Assembly (NCBI GenBank): GCA_013289665.1
Contig: JABCZN010000009.1
Span: 1 to 64,000 of the forward strand
Direction of reading: 5' to 3'
Length of the DNA: 64,000 nt
Origin: Acidobacteriota bacterium
GTDB taxonomy: Bacteria > Acidobacteriota > Terriglobia > Acidiferrales > UBA7541
Shown: positions 17,919 to 28,304 of the stretch, one piece after another
Position numbering within the stretch: the first letter of the stretch is position 1
Layout: each line of letters starts with the position of its first letter
Translations under genes and position numbers: made by a program
Notes under the pieces: generated by a model
Database searches by the model: none
The model's input: only the letters and a program-made list of their open reading frames with translations
What the model was told of the DNA's origin: nothing

Positions 17919-18284
17919 ATGGACGCCCAACCAACCAAACTTCGCATCGAACCGCTCTTGTGGCTCCTCTTCAGCGCCGGCGGCGGCGTCGCCGCCTTCT
18001 TCATCCCTATCCACCTCTTCATCCTGGGGATAGCTGCTCCGCTCGGCCTGACAAAAGCCACAGACTACGCAAGTGCCACCGCCTTCCTCGCGTTTCCAAT
18101 CGTGCGCTTCTACCTTTTCGTGCTTTGCTCGCTCCCTCTTTTCCATGCTGCCCATCGCATTCGCTACACCCTCTACGACGGCCTGCAGATCAAGCACCTG
18201 AACGAAGTCATCGCCGCCTGCTGTTACGGCGGCGCAGTTTTGGGCACTGTCATCGCCGGCTATCTCCTCTGGAGTTTCCAGTGA
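17919..18284 (+). CDS. frdD: Fumarate reductase membrane anchor subunit D
   Basis: 121 residues. The EPLLWLLFSAGGGVAAF start parallels EPVFWGLFGAGG of E. coli FrdD. GIAAPLGL and the third-helix region also align. Three hydrophobic helices (about 14-40, 55-85, 98-120) are present. AGAGGATAAAAGG-like purine-rich sequence (AGAGGATAAAAGG) precedes the ATG, 16 bases after frdC. It is the last gene of the operon. Confidence 0.92.
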   Translation: MDAQPTKLRIEPLLWLLFSAGGGVAAFFIPIHLFILGIAAPLGLTKATDYASATAFLAFPIVRFYLFVLCSLPLFHAAHRIRYTLYDGLQIKHLNEVIAACCYGGAVLGTVIAGYLLWSFQ

Positions 18285-18336
18285 ACCGCCCATCAAATTT
18301 TCTGAGGGTCACACGCAGCCCTCGAAGTGAGGCACC

Positions 18337-18876
18337 ATGCAGCACCAACTGAAGTCCATCTCCAAAGCAGGGATCCCGGAAGCCATCGCCAAGGTCGAGC
18401 TGTACCGCTACCTCAACGAGCCCGAGGAAGCTGAATCCATTTGCCGCGACATACTCGCTATCGAACCCGAGCAGCAGCTCGCTCGCCGCATGTTGGGCCT
18501 CTCCATCACCGACCAGTTCCTCGGCATCTCCGGCGATCGTTACGAAGAATGCCGGTCCATTTTCCAGTCCCTGCGCGATCCCTACGAGCGCTTCTACTAC
18601 ACCGGCCTGTTCCTCGAGCGCCGCGCCAAAGCCCAACTCCGCAACGGAGTCGCCGCCCACATTCTTCTTCCGCTGGTCGAAGAAGCCCTCCAGAATTTCG
18701 CCGAGGCCGAAAAAATCCGCCCCATCGGCAACGACGACAGCATCCTCCGCTGGAACCGCTGCGTCCGCCTCCTCGAATCCTATCCCGAATTCCACGCCCA
18801 GCATCCCGGCCCAACCAGTTTCGAATCCTCCGACACCCCGCCAATCCCAACCCGCACCCGCGGCCTAACCCACTAA
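18337..18876 (+). CDS. TPR-like helical repeat protein
   Basis: 179 residues, with GAAGTGAGGC before the ATG. The N-terminal part has one clear TPR-type helix pair (KVELYRYLNEPEEAESICRD, ILAIEPEQQLARRMLG). A mostly helical domain and a proline-rich tail follow. No signal peptide. It lies 52 bases after frdD and could be co-transcribed, although a GAGGG/CCCTC hairpin (about 18303-18325) separates them. It is probably a protein-protein interaction module; partner unknown. Confidence 0.7.
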   Translation: MQHQLKSISKAGIPEAIAKVELYRYLNEPEEAESICRDILAIEPEQQLARRMLGLSITDQFLGISGDRYEECRSIFQSLRDPYERFYYTGLFLERRAKAQLRNGVAAHILLPLVEEALQNFAEAEKIRPIGNDDSILRWNRCVRLLESYPEFHAQHPGPTSFESSDTPPIPTRTRGLTH

Positions 18877-18894
18877 CCACGTACTTTTTCCTAG

Positions 18895-18935
18895 GGAAGC
18901 GAAGCTTCCGCTTTTACGGCCTACCCAACTCCTAC
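18895..18935. repeat. GGAAGC-GCTTCC element, copy 1
   Basis: The hairpin GGAAGC gaa GCTTCC (18895-18909) is followed by GCTTTTACGGCC. Related copies lie at 60209-60245 and 53674-53715, and a decayed one near 19446-19475. It overlaps the 3' end of the convergent gene at 18932. Confidence 0.6.
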
Positions 18936-19291
18936 AAAATCCCCTTCCCACGCCGACCAATCAACTCCAACATCCTCTTCCAATCGCCCCAATCAACTCC
19001 CACAGCCTCAACTCCCACCCAAATCCAAGTCCCACCCGTAAAAACATCCCCCCACGCGCTCAAATCAACATTCAAAACCACATGTGTCAACGCGCACCCA
19101 ACCACAGCACTCCCCACAAACTCTCCCGCCAATTCCTCGACCGTCGGCGCAAATTCCCCCGCCACATCGGGTCTCGCCCCGCGAACCTCGAGGCAAGTCA
19201 TCCCGCATAGCAAGGGACTAAAGAAAACCACCCCCGCCAGTACCGCCGCAACTCCCGCCGCCACCACTGCTCGATAGCTCGTCTTCCTCAT
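18932..19291 (-). CDS. Membrane-anchored hypothetical protein
   Basis: 119 residues from the ATG at 19291, which follows TAGGAG at good spacing; the 41 codons upstream are probably not translated. The N-terminus RKTSYRAVVAAGVAAVLAGVVFF is a signal peptide or anchor. The mature region is small, with a hydrophobic centre (LAGEFVGSAVVGCALTHVVL). No known family was recognised. Convergent with the TPR gene. Confidence 0.5.
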   Translation of the reverse strand: MRKTSYRAVVAAGVAAVLAGVVFFSPLLCGMTCLEVRGARPDVAGEFAPTVEELAGEFVGSAVVGCALTHVVLNVDLSAWGDVFTGGTWIWVGVEAVGVDWGDWKRMLELIGRRGKGIL

Positions 19292-19576
19292 AGAACTTCT
19301 CCTAACTACCTCTATTTCCGCCCTTCTACATGTAAATCGAACGCCCCTCCCCCGATTCGACACCCTCACTGAACAAATTTTCACCTCGGATTCAACCGCG
19401 ACTGTAGGGTCCACCGGCCGTGCCGGGCCGGGCCGACTTTCGAATGCGCGAGCAAAGCTTCCGCCTTTACAGCCTCAGCTCCGGCACCCAACAAACAACC
19501 GGCAACCCCCGTCGCAGACGCGCACACGAATGCCCACCCGCCGCGCTGCAGCGGCATTCACTGCCTTTTCTGATTC

Positions 19577-20320
19577 CTATCCCTGGAAAACCTTCCGAAA
19601 CAACCCAATCATCTCCCCAAACGCCTGATCCGTCGCCTCCGGATCAAACCGCGCCCCCTCATCCCGCGTAAACGCATGATCCGCCACATAGAGCACTGTA
19701 CGGTACCGCGCTCCGCTCTTCCGCAGTCCACCGTCAATCACTTCCCGCCCCGCTTCCGGCACATGCGGGTCAAGCGTCCCAAAAATCATCAACAAGTCCC
19801 CGAGAATCTCCTTCGCCCGCCCGAGCGACCGAGCATCCGCGTCCTTCCCCAACTTCCCGTCATGAATCCCCGTTCCGTAATAACAAACCGTAGCTCGCAC
19901 ATCCGGCTGAAACGCCGCGCGAAATGCCAAATGCCCGCCAATACAAAATCCCACCGCCCCCATTTTCCCGCGCGCAACTTTCGGATGTTTCCCCAGCCAA
20001 TCCAGTCCCGCCCGGCAATCCGCATCAAAATCGGCAACAGGGGTCTTAGCCGCATCCGCCAGCCCACGCGTCCGCCCTGCATCGTCAAACGCGATCGCGG
20101 TTCCCGGCGGCTCAATCCGTCGATAGATCTCTGGCGCCGCGGCCACAAATCCATACCCTGCCAACCGCACACAAGTCCGCAACATTGGCGGCGCCAGTTG
20201 AAAAATATCCGAATAGCACCAGATCCCCGGATATTCCCCCTCCGCTTTCGGCGCAGCTACAAACGTCCGCATCGGCGAAGCCGACAGCGCAATGTCCACG
20301 TATCCCGTCGTGACCACCAT
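19577..20320 (-). CDS. Dienelactone hydrolase family protein
   Basis: 247 residues, full length for the family. The catalytic triad is visible: Cys126 in GFCIGGH, Asp184 in GTLDPHVP and His215 in ADHAFTRDEG. A nucleophilic cysteine in GxCxGG is typical of dienelactone hydrolases, as is HAFTRDEGARFDP near the end. Classic members open dienelactones in chloro-aromatic breakdown; most homologues have unassigned substrates. No aromatic pathway genes are adjacent. Cytoplasmic. Confidence 0.9.
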   Translation of the reverse strand: MVVTTGYVDIALSASPMRTFVAAPKAEGEYPGIWCYSDIFQLAPPMLRTCVRLAGYGFVAAAPEIYRRIEPPGTAIAFDDAGRTRGLADAAKTPVADFDADCRAGLDWLGKHPKVARGKMGAVGFCIGGHLAFRAAFQPDVRATVCYYGTGIHDGKLGKDADARSLGRAKEILGDLLMIFGTLDPHVPEAGREVIDGGLRKSGARYRTVLYVADHAFTRDEGARFDPEATDQAFGEMIGLFRKVFQG

Positions 20321-21299
20321 TCTTTGCTCCCCCTTTTTCCCCTACTCCGCGGCAAATTCTGTCCGAGACCTCCGCGCTAGTCAACTCCCGCGCGCCAAAG
20401 TCTTCGGATGGCTCGACCAGCCGGTCCTCAGCCTGCCGCAGCTCACTTGTGCAACTTTTTTATCTCTAACCCTCTCAGGAACCCCGCCTGCATCCCAGGC
20501 GACGTCCTTCTTTTTCAGCTCCCGATGTTCTGCGAACTCTGTTGACCCTAGCCGAACTTCGTCACCAAACTCCCAATTTTGATATTTTGCTGTCTGTTTT
20601 CTTCTGCAACTGATTTATTTTCATTCTGGGTCGATCGAAAACGCGATGTAGCAGAGACCAACCTACTTGAAATGCGGCTTTACTACTGACACTATCGCCG
20701 CAGCATGTTTCTACGCCAACACCATCGGAGTAAAGACGGTAAGGAGCACGGGTATTGGTCACTGGTGGAGACCGTCCGCACACCTGATGGTCCATGACAG
20801 CGGGCAGGTGAAGGCGCGTGTGCTGGTGGCGTTTCTGGGCTACGCTCTGCTGGTGACGCTGAAGCACTTGCTGAAGCGTAGTGCCTCGGAGTATTCACCG
20901 ACCCAAGCGCTGAAACGACTCTCAGAACTGTCCAGCGTCGACATCGTCCGACCGACAGTGGAAGGACGAGAGAGATCTGGTTGCGGAGAATTACCAAGCG
21001 GGAGGACGACCAGATCTCCGATCGGCCTTCTTCCTCCGCGTCCTCCCACAAGGTAGACGTCCGTCCGGCGAATCGGCCACGACTTCAGCTCGGCAATCGC
21101 CGTGCAAACCATTTTTTCAACCTTGCAGTCACCCGCTGTTTCAACTCATGGAAAACCGGATTCCCAGGAGCCGGCTTACCGGCAATGAAGGTCAAGTGTG
21201 CCTGCAAGTAATCTGCTTCGTTGCAAATGATCAAGTGCGTTTTCATCGCGTGCTCCCGCAGTGCAACGCTTGTCCTGGGTTACAACCGTCGTTCGCGCT
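20321..21299. other. Non-coding gap with transposase debris
   Basis: Apart from the transposase remnant (20705-20990), no gene is recognised. The sequence at about 21060-21290 has no identifiable coding content. Confidence 0.5.
20705..20990 (+). pseudogene. Internally deleted IS1634/IS4-like transposase
   Basis: The ATG at 20705 opens a 30-codon frame (MFLRQHHRSKDGKEHGYWSL, ETVRTPDGP) that matches the first residues of IS1634-type DDE transposases. From about 20790, in another frame, comes the family C-terminus: QVKARVLVAFLGYALLVTL, KHLLKRSASEYSPTQAL and SVDIVRPT. The two ends are directly adjacent, so roughly 400 central residues including the catalytic acidic residues are gone. Terminal inverted repeats were not identified. 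It is a dead element remnant. Confidence 0.75.
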
Positions 21300-22868
21300 T
21301 CACTGCCGCTGCTCACCGACGGGCTGCTCGGCGATTGGCTGTGCCGTCATCGGCCGCGCCTCGGCGTGCAGCCCTCCTGCGAATCCCTCCCTCATCAGTC
21401 TGTAAATTGTGCGCCGGTTTTCAAGAATCGTTTTCAGCCAGGCAAACCGCCCCATTTGCGGAAAATAAATTCCCCGGAAGCACAGCCGCGCGATCAGGAT
21501 ATTGATGCGATACCCCAGCGGCTTATGATTCACCGATTCCACTGCCTTTTCGATGGCCTCGGGACTGTAGGAACTCTCCCATCCGATGCGCACCTCTCTA
21601 TGAGCCTCTTCGATGCTCATCTTCAGCGGCGTATGGGCCATCGCAAACGGAATGAATTCCTGCCAGTGCTTTGGCCGAGTCAGCCGCCCCGCCGCTTCTA
21701 GCCTTTTGTACAGGGGCGTCGCAGGCAGCGGGGTCATCAACCCAAAGATCGGCAGCCCCGGGGGCCAGGTGCGTATCTCCTTCAGCGTTCGCTCCGCCAC
21801 GCCGGGCGTGTCATTGTCCATCCCAAAAATAAAAGACGTGATCGCAAAAACGTTGCGCCGGGCCAGCCGGTCCAGCACCACCGCATATTCCCCGGGCTTG
21901 TTGAACCCCTTTTTTACGTCCGCAAGGTTGGCCGGATCGATGGATTCCATTCCGATAAAGATCCATTTGCCCCCCGCGGCCGCGATCAGCTCAACCAGCT
22001 CCTCATCGCGCAACAGATTGGCGCTGATCTGGGCAACCCAATGCACCTGCGCATTTGCGGAAATAATGTCTCGCAGCAACGATTTTGTGCGCTTCACGTT
22101 GATGGCGAAGTTGTCGTCAATGAAAAATACCGCAATCTGGCCGCCCTCTTCCCGCGCCCGTGCTTTCAAGCGCAAAAGTTCGTTCACCACGCTCTTATTG
22201 CTGCGAAAGCGGATGGAGTCGCCAAAAAATCCCGTCACCGTGCAGAATTCGCAGCCGTACGGGCACCCCCGCCCGGACTCCACCGGAATAATGCGAAATG
22301 TGCCCCAGCCCTCACCCACCCGCTTCAGCAGCGGATGCACTATTTCCGGCAGCACATTAAACTGCTTCAGGTCCATCTTGTCCCACGGAATTTCCGGATA
22401 AGGCTGCAGCGTTGGTTTACGCTCCTGGCCAAATTCGTCCACTGGCGCGTATACATCCTTTAGCGTCCCGCACGCGGCATCTTCCACAATCCTGGGCCAG
22501 GTCTCGTCCGCTTCGCCTAGAGCAACGGCGTCAGCATGGCGCACGCCGCCGTCACGCCCCAGAGCCTCGTCCGCCAGTTCCGTGACGTGTGGTCCACCCA
22601 TCACCACCTTCACTCCCGCCGCACGCACTGCGTCCGCCATCCGATACGCCTTGGCGATCATCCTGGTCATCGCGCCGATGCCAACGAGTTCGATCCCTTC
22701 TTCACGCACGAATCGCGCGATGCCCTCTTCGTCCATGGGCTGGGCGTTTCCGTCAATCAGGATTACTTCGTGGCCGGGTGGGGTCAGGGCTCGGAGCAGA
22801 AACATCCAGAGATGGGGCATAAAATTTCGGGTAACGCCATTGTCCGGGTTGTACAGCAGGATTTTCAT
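21300..22868 (-). CDS. B12-binding domain radical SAM enzyme
   Basis: 522 residues from the ATG at 22868 (MKILLYNPDNG), which fits the usual start of the family; 14 codons upstream are open. The N-terminal cobalamin-binding-like Rossmann domain spans about residues 1-150. The radical SAM core has RGCPYGCEFC as the CxxxCxxC cluster motif. A C-terminal helical region typical of class B radical SAM enzymes follows. The motif DGNAQPMDEEGI and MGGPHVTELADEA match the B12-binding fold, where an Asp-x-His-type base-off ligand may be absent. It probably performs a methylation or rearrangement of an unknown metabolite; close relatives act in hopanoid or lipid modification. Confidence 0.85.
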   Translation of the reverse strand: MKILLYNPDNGVTRNFMPHLWMFLLRALTPPGHEVILIDGNAQPMDEEGIARFVREEGIELVGIGAMTRMIAKAYRMADAVRAAGVKVVMGGPHVTELADEALGRDGGVRHADAVALGEADETWPRIVEDAACGTLKDVYAPVDEFGQERKPTLQPYPEIPWDKMDLKQFNVLPEIVHPLLKRVGEGWGTFRIIPVESGRGCPYGCEFCTVTGFFGDSIRFRSNKSVVNELLRLKARAREEGGQIAVFFIDDNFAINVKRTKSLLRDIISANAQVHWVAQISANLLRDEELVELIAAAGGKWIFIGMESIDPANLADVKKGFNKPGEYAVVLDRLARRNVFAITSFIFGMDNDTPGVAERTLKEIRTWPPGLPIFGLMTPLPATPLYKRLEAAGRLTRPKHWQEFIPFAMAHTPLKMSIEEAHREVRIGWESSYSPEAIEKAVESVNHKPLGYRINILIARLCFRGIYFPQMGRFAWLKTILENRRTIYRLMREGFAGGLHAEARPMTAQPIAEQPVGEQRQ

Positions 22869-23270
22869 TGGGGCGGAATTTCCAATCTGAGACCCGGGTC
22901 GGATTACCACTCGAACTTTTCTTGGTGGCTATGAGCGGACACATTTTCCCGGACGCTCCGTGACGGATTCTACGGCATCAGCAATCACCAGGATGTCCAC
23001 TATTGAACACTTCCCAGTTGCCGATCATTATCCCTCGACCAACTTAAACGCCATATAAATCGGCGCCCTGCCTGATTGATCTGGCTCATCCGAGCTTTCG
23101 GCCATTTCCTGGGCCACGGCCCAAAACTCCGATTCTCTTGCTGGCAACCACCACAACTGTCCTTTCTAGCAGTTCGCCCGCCGATTTCCACAACAATCTG
23201 TTTGCTTCCAATAGACCATTCCCGGACAACTTCTACTCTCGATGGCCATATTCTTCTCGGGGGGGCAATC
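22869..23270. other. Divergent intergenic region
   Basis: It lies between the radical SAM gene and the FAD oxidoreductase. No gene, hairpin or repeat was recognised; it should contain both divergent promoters. Confidence 0.4.
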
Positions 23271-24374
23271 GTGAAACGTGCGGCAATCATCGGTGGTGGC
23301 ATCGGCGGGCTTACCACCGCCATCGCTTTGCGTAAAGTCGGCTTCCAAGTTGATGTTTATGAACGCGCACCCGAATTGAAAGAAGTCGGCTCCGGAATGA
23401 GCCTATGGCCCAATGCCGTGAGGTCCCTCGATCAGATTGACCCGAACATTCTTCGCCCCCTAACGTCCCGTGATCGCTCTCTTCGCCGCCTTCTGATGAA
23501 GGACACGGCCGGCGAACGAATCAAAACTCTCCCGCTCCCGGCCGAGGATTGCAGCGGTTTCTCCATCCATCGCGCCGAATTGCAATCCGCTCTCGCCCGG
23601 TTCGTGCCAACCCACTCCATCCACCTGGACCACACCTTCTCCCGCCTCGAACAACGCCCCAAGTCCGTCCTTCTTCATTTTGAGAATGGCGCATCTGCTG
23701 AAGCCGATCTCGTCGTCGCTTGTGATGGCATTCATTCCGCCGTTCGCAAATCCCTGGGCCTCCAAACGAAACTGACCAATCGCGCCTACAGCGTCTGGCG
23801 CGGCATGACGCACATCAACTCGGAAAACGATGCCCGCCATCTCGGCCTCGAGAACGACGGCGACATTTCCGAATCCTACGGCCACGGCTGCCGTTTCGGC
23901 ATTCTGCGCCTCGGCCCCGGACGCATCCACTGGTACGCCGCCGCCAACAACTCTCTCCGCCCTCCCGATCTGCCGGAAGGCGAAGTGCTTCACAAATTTT
24001 TCTCCACCTGGCATGCTCCCATCCCGGAGCTGATCGAAAATGCCGATAGCGCGATCTGCACAAAGGTCCAGGACCGCCGCGTAACCCTTCCCTGGGTCGC
24101 CGGTCGCGTCGCTATCCTCGGCGACGCCGCTCATCCCATCAGTCCCAACTTCGGCCAGGGCGCCTGCCTGGCCATTGAAGACGCTGTCGTCCTCGCCGCC
24201 TGCTGATCACGCCTTTCACAATCCGGGATGAACCGCCTCACCCACGCCAACTATTTCGCTCTCTTTCATTCGAGTTCACCCAGGCTAGGAAAGTATCCAG
24301 AGCGCAAAGGCCCGGCCGCTCCTGGAGTTCAGTTGTTGTCTATTTCAGCTATACGCTTTGCTGGCCGACGTAAA
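23271..24374 (+). pseudogene. FAD-dependent monooxygenase, frameshifted C-terminus
   Basis: A GTG start behind a G-rich tract opens a 311-codon frame ending at 24206. It has the FAD-binding GGGIGGLTTAIAL, the ADLVVACDGIHSAV motif and RVAILGDAAHPISPNFGQGACLAIEDAVVLAAC, which identify class A flavin monooxygenases (salicylate hydroxylase-like). The family normally continues about 60-80 residues. In the next frame, directly after the stop, LFRSLSFEFTQARKVSRAQRPGR looks like the missing C-terminal helix that usually reads YE..R..R. A one-base shift near 24203 and further decay therefore truncate it. A sequencing error or a shortened functional enzyme are alternatives. Confidence 0.6.
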
Positions 24375-24494
24375 CCGTTCTACGTCAATGACTTGAACAG
24401 TTACCTTCCCATTAACTAGTTACTCCTCGTACTGTGCAAACGGTACTACCGCTCCATTTTGCCGCATCGCCTCCGCCGGTAATCTACTTGCCCT

Positions 24495-26798
24495 GTGACG
24501 TATACCCAGTTCCGCACCCGGCTCCTGCCCGGCCGCTCTGTCGCAGACCTTCTGCGTCACAGCACCGGCAATCTCCGTCTGCGCACCAAGCTCCTTTTCT
24601 CCTTCATCTTCCTCACCGCCGCGCTCACCAGCGTTACGCTGCTCGTCGTTCGCCGCAACGCCCAGGCCCAGGTCGAGCAACAGATCGAACTCGACTCGCA
24701 AAACGCCACTCTCACCGTCCAGGCCGTCCATCGCCAACAAACAACCTCCCTCAGCCGCAAAGCCGATTTGCTCGCCTCGCTCGCCTACATGCGCAACGGC
24801 GACCCCACCGCCATCCGGGACGCCAGCGAAGACCCCTGGCAATCCGACGACTGCAATCTTTTCGTCCTCGTCAACAAGAGCGCCAAAATCGTCGCGCTCC
24901 ATTCGACCACCTCTTCCCTCACCATCGCCGCCGCCCAGGAGATGGTTTCCCGCTCCATCACTCGCGGCGAAAGTTCCAGCTGGTGGTTCAGCGGAACAAG
25001 CCTCTATCAGGTTGTTCTTCAGCCCTTCTTTGACAATTCCTCACGCAAAAATCTCCTCGGTTTTGTCGTTGTTGGCCGGCTGGTCAACGAACGCGCCGCT
25101 GCTGATCTCTCCCGCATCACCTCGAGCGACATCATCTTCCGCGAAGCCGGCAAAGTTACCGTCAGCACTCTTCCCCTGTTTAAGGAAGCGGAATTCTCCC
25201 GCGACTTTCATCGCGAATTTGTTCCCACCGAACTGGTTCTGGGCAACGAGCGCTATCACGCCAGCGCCATCGAACTCGCCCCCGGCCTGCAGCCAGCCGC
25301 GGACATCGTCATTCTGAAGTCCCACCGCGAAGCCGATGCCTATCTCCAGCGTCTCAACCATCTTCTTCTCGGCCTGGGCTTGATGGCCATCATCGCCGGC
25401 GGGGTGCTCATCTTCCTCATCTCCGACACCGTCACGCGCCCCCTCGCTTCCCTCGTCAAAGGCGTACACGCACTCGCACGCGGCGACATGGAATATCCCC
25501 TCGAAGCCAGCGGCCACGATGAATTGTCGGAGTTAACCCGCGCCTTTGACGGTATGCGCGACACCCTGGAGCAGAACGAAACGCAGCGCGGACAGCTTGA
25601 AGGCCAGCTCCGTCAGGCTCAGAAGATGGAAGCCCTCGGCCGCATGGCCGGCGGCGTAGCCCACGACTTCAACAACCTGCTTACTGTAATCCGCGGCCAC
25701 AGCGACCTGCTCCTCGACCGCCTGCAACCGGAAGATACCCTCTACCGCAGTTGCCAGCAGATTCGCAAAACGTCCGACCGCGCCGCTTCCCTCACCCGCC
25801 AGATGCTCGCATTCAGCCGCATGCAAGTCCTTCAGCCAAAGGTCCTCGACCTCAACGAACTCATCGCCGACATGGGCAAGCTGCTCCGCCGCCTGGTCCG
25901 CGAGGACATCGAATTCAGCCTGCGCCTCGGCGATTCCCTCGGCCGCATCAAAGCCGACCCCAGCCAGCTCGAGCAGGTGCTCCTCAATCTCACCGTCAAC
26001 GCCAGCGACGCCATGCCTCTCGGCGGCAAGCTCATCATCGATACGCAAAATCTTTTCGTCGACAGCAAAAACGCGCATCTCCATTCTTCAGTCGAGCGTG
26101 GAGACTACGTGGTCATCACCGTTTCCGACACCGGCCACGGTATGGACGTCGCCACCAAGGCCCGAATCTTCGAACCGTTCTTCACCACCAAGGAACCCGG
26201 CAAGGGCACCGGCCTCGGCTTGGCCACCGTCTACGGCATCGTCAAGCAGAGCGGCGGCTTCATCCACGTGGACTCCTCTCCCGGCAGCGGTGCGCGTTTC
26301 AAGGTCTATCTGCCACAAACCTTCGAACAGCTCAGTGAACTTCCCCACCTTCCCGAAGTCCGTGAAGCCGTCGTCGGCCGCAAAACCGTTCTCGTCGTCG
26401 AGGACGAACGCGAAGTCCGCGAACTCGCCTGCGAATTCCTCAAAGCCGCGGGCTATAGCGTGCTCACGGCGGAAGACGGCGTCGAGGCCCTCGAAATCGT
26501 GCAGCGGTTCGGCAAATCCGTCAACGTCGTCCTCACCGACATCGTCATGCCCAAAATGCGCGGCCCCGCTCTCGCCAAGCGCCTCAAGGCCCTGGTCCCT
26601 CACGTCAAGATCGTTTATATGACCGGCTACCTCGAGCAGTCCGGCCCCGACGACGATTTCCTCCAGGACGCCTTCTTCCTGCAAAAACCCTTCTCCCGCG
26701 AAAGCGTAGTCGGCCAGGTCGGCGAATCCCTGAAAGATACCGCCCTCCCCAAGCGCCTCCCCAAGCCCAAGCCCGTAGCCGAATCCCTACCTGTCTAA
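24495..26798 (+). CDS. Hybrid sensor histidine kinase with receiver domain
   Basis: 767 residues from a GTG start. The order is: membrane helix (about 32-52); a periplasmic sensor region with a double-CACHE-like length (53-285); a second helix (288-310); HAMP (about 311-363); HisKA with His390 in [11 protein letters not shown]; HATPase_c with the N box around Asn498/Asn502 and the DTGHGM and GTGLGLA boxes at 545-577; and a C-terminal REC domain with Asp682 in LTDIVMP. The receiver is fused in cis with no Hpt domain, so the phosphoryl group may stay as feedback or move to a separate Hpt protein. No response regulator gene is adjacent. Signal unknown. Confidence 0.93.
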   Translation: MTYTQFRTRLLPGRSVADLLRHSTGNLRLRTKLLFSFIFLTAALTSVTLLVVRRNAQAQVEQQIELDSQNATLTVQAVHRQQTTSLSRKADLLASLAYMRNGDPTAIRDASEDPWQSDDCNLFVLVNKSAKIVALHSTTSSLTIAAAQEMVSRSITRGESSSWWFSGTSLYQVVLQPFFDNSSRKNLLGFVVVGRLVNERAAADLSRITSSDIIFREAGKVTVSTLPLFKEAEFSRDFHREFVPTELVLGNERYHASAIELAPGLQPAADIVILKSHREADAYLQRLNHLLLGLGLMAIIAGGVLIFLISDTVTRPLASLVKGVHALARGDMEYPLEASGHDELSELTRAFDGMRDTLEQNETQRGQLEGQLRQAQKMEALGRMAGGVAHDFNNLLTVIRGHSDLLLDRLQPEDTLYRSCQQIRKTSDRAASLTRQMLAFSRMQVLQPKVLDLNELIADMGKLLRRLVREDIEFSLRLGDSLGRIKADPSQLEQVLLNLTVNASDAMPLGGKLIIDTQNLFVDSKNAHLHSSVERGDYVVITVSDTGHGMDVATKARIFEPFFTTKEPGKGTGLGLATVYGIVKQSGGFIHVDSSPGSGARFKVYLPQTFEQLSELPHLPEVREAVVGRKTVLVVEDEREVRELACEFLKAAGYSVLTAEDGVEALEIVQRFGKSVNVVLTDIVMPKMRGPALAKRLKALVPHVKIVYMTGYLEQSGPDDDFLQDAFFLQKPFSRESVVGQVGESLKDTALPKRLPKPKPVAESLPV

Positions 26799-27103
26799 AC
26801 GGTCGGATGGGGCGGCCCGGCTTGTGGTGTGAAGACCCCGGGGACGTAGTTCATCCGAATCTACGGCAAGACACCAACTGTCACTGGCACCTGGTCAATG
26901 ACACTGAACTTCAACTAGCGCCATCGCTTCCCACTTCCTCTGGGAATCGGCGATTACCCCGAGCCGGTGGCGGCGAACTCTGCGTTCTCAGCGCACTCTG
27001 CTTTATTCTTCCCCTTCTGCACTTCCCCAATCATTTCCAAATCGTGCAATGATTGATTCAGACACCGTCCTCATTCGTTGCCAGAAATCTGAAAGGTTTG
27101 CGC
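26799..27103. other. Intergenic with CTCTGCG-type repeat
   Basis: It contains one copy of the CTCTGCG/CTCTGTG-periodic element at about 26969-27018. Otherwise no gene or clear terminator was seen. Confidence 0.5.
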
Positions 27104-28123
27104 GTGACCCGACTCAAGTTCCAATCGCTCACCGCCATTCTGATCGCCGCGGCAATTTTTCTCGCCGCCACGGCATCCAGTCAAACTCCTTCCACAATTT
27201 CGCATCCGCCGCTCGAGCCGCCGCCGTATTGGGCTTACGCCGTCGATCCTCCGGCTTCCGCCGCCGAAGCTGGCGCGAAGCCCGACGACAGCGCTTCCCT
27301 GCACATTTCCGGAACCAAAATCTCTTTCACCCGTTCGCAAGTCCACGACTTCTTCAACATTCCCGATTGGCATCCCTCTGCTCACCCTCCCATGCCCCAA
27401 ATCGTCGCCCACGGCCGCCCGCCTGAAGTCTATGCCTGCGGCTATTGCCACCTCCCCAACGGCCAGGGCCGCCCGGAAAATTCCAGCCTCGCAGGTCTCC
27501 CCGCCACCTACATCGTCCAGCAGCTCGCCGATTTCAAAAGCGGCGCTCGCAAAAGCTCCGACCCTGATTTGAAACCTGTCAGCTCGATGATCGCCAATGA
27601 AACCAAAATCACCGGCGCCGAAATCCAAATCGCCGCCGCATACTTCGCCGCCCTGAAACCCAAGCCCTGGATCCGCGTCGTCGAAGCCAAGTTCGTTCCT
27701 AAAACTCACGTTGCCGGATGGATGCTCGTCGTCTCCACTCCCCACGAAGTGGAGTCCATCGGCGACCGCATCATCGAAATTCCGGAAAATCTGGAACGCA
27801 CCGAACTCCGCGACGACTCTTCCGGCTTCATCGCCTACGTTCCCCCCGGCAGCCTCAAACGCGGCCACGCCCTCGTCACCACGGGCGGCGCCAACGCCAG
27901 AACCATAATCTGCTCCACCTGCCACGGCCCGAACCTTAAGGGCCTGAAAGATGTCCCTTCAATCGCCGGACGTTCCCCCAGCTACATCGTCCGCCAGCTC
28001 TACGACATGCAAAGCGGAGCCCGCGCCGGTGCCTCCGGGCAGCAAATGAAACCCGTCGTCGCCAATCTCTCTCTTTTCGACATCATCGACATCGCCGCCT
28101 ATATTTCGTCGCTTTCACCCTAA
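27104..28123 (+). CDS. Periplasmic diheme cytochrome c
   Basis: 339 residues from a GTG preceded by GAAAGG; a TTG 17 codons upstream is the alternative. A signal peptide (about residues 5-27, LTAILIAAAIFLAATASS) is followed by two class I cytochrome c domains with heme sites CGYCH (112-116) and CSTCH (270-274). Each is followed by a GxGRP/GPNLKG-type loop and a YIVxQLxDxxSGAR helix, as in c4-like diheme cytochromes. It probably carries electrons in the periplasm. No oxidase or dehydrogenase gene is adjacent. Confidence 0.9.
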   Translation: MTRLKFQSLTAILIAAAIFLAATASSQTPSTISHPPLEPPPYWAYAVDPPASAAEAGAKPDDSASLHISGTKISFTRSQVHDFFNIPDWHPSAHPPMPQIVAHGRPPEVYACGYCHLPNGQGRPENSSLAGLPATYIVQQLADFKSGARKSSDPDLKPVSSMIANETKITGAEIQIAAAYFAALKPKPWIRVVEAKFVPKTHVAGWMLVVSTPHEVESIGDRIIEIPENLERTELRDDSSGFIAYVPPGSLKRGHALVTTGGANARTIICSTCHGPNLKGLKDVPSIAGRSPSYIVRQLYDMQSGARAGASGQQMKPVVANLSLFDIIDIAAYISSLSP

Positions 28124-28304
28124 AAACTTTGTTTCATTTTCCTGTCTCCTTTTTTGATTGCCACTCCATCCAATATTTGCTATGGAATTGAAATTCCACG
28201 CGGGGGGACACATCAGGCGCAAGCTTTTCTCCCGTTTTCAGAGCCTTCTGGCCTGAACCTTGCTTGAGCGGTCCCTATCTCTCAAGAATCTCTATGGAGG
28301 ATTT

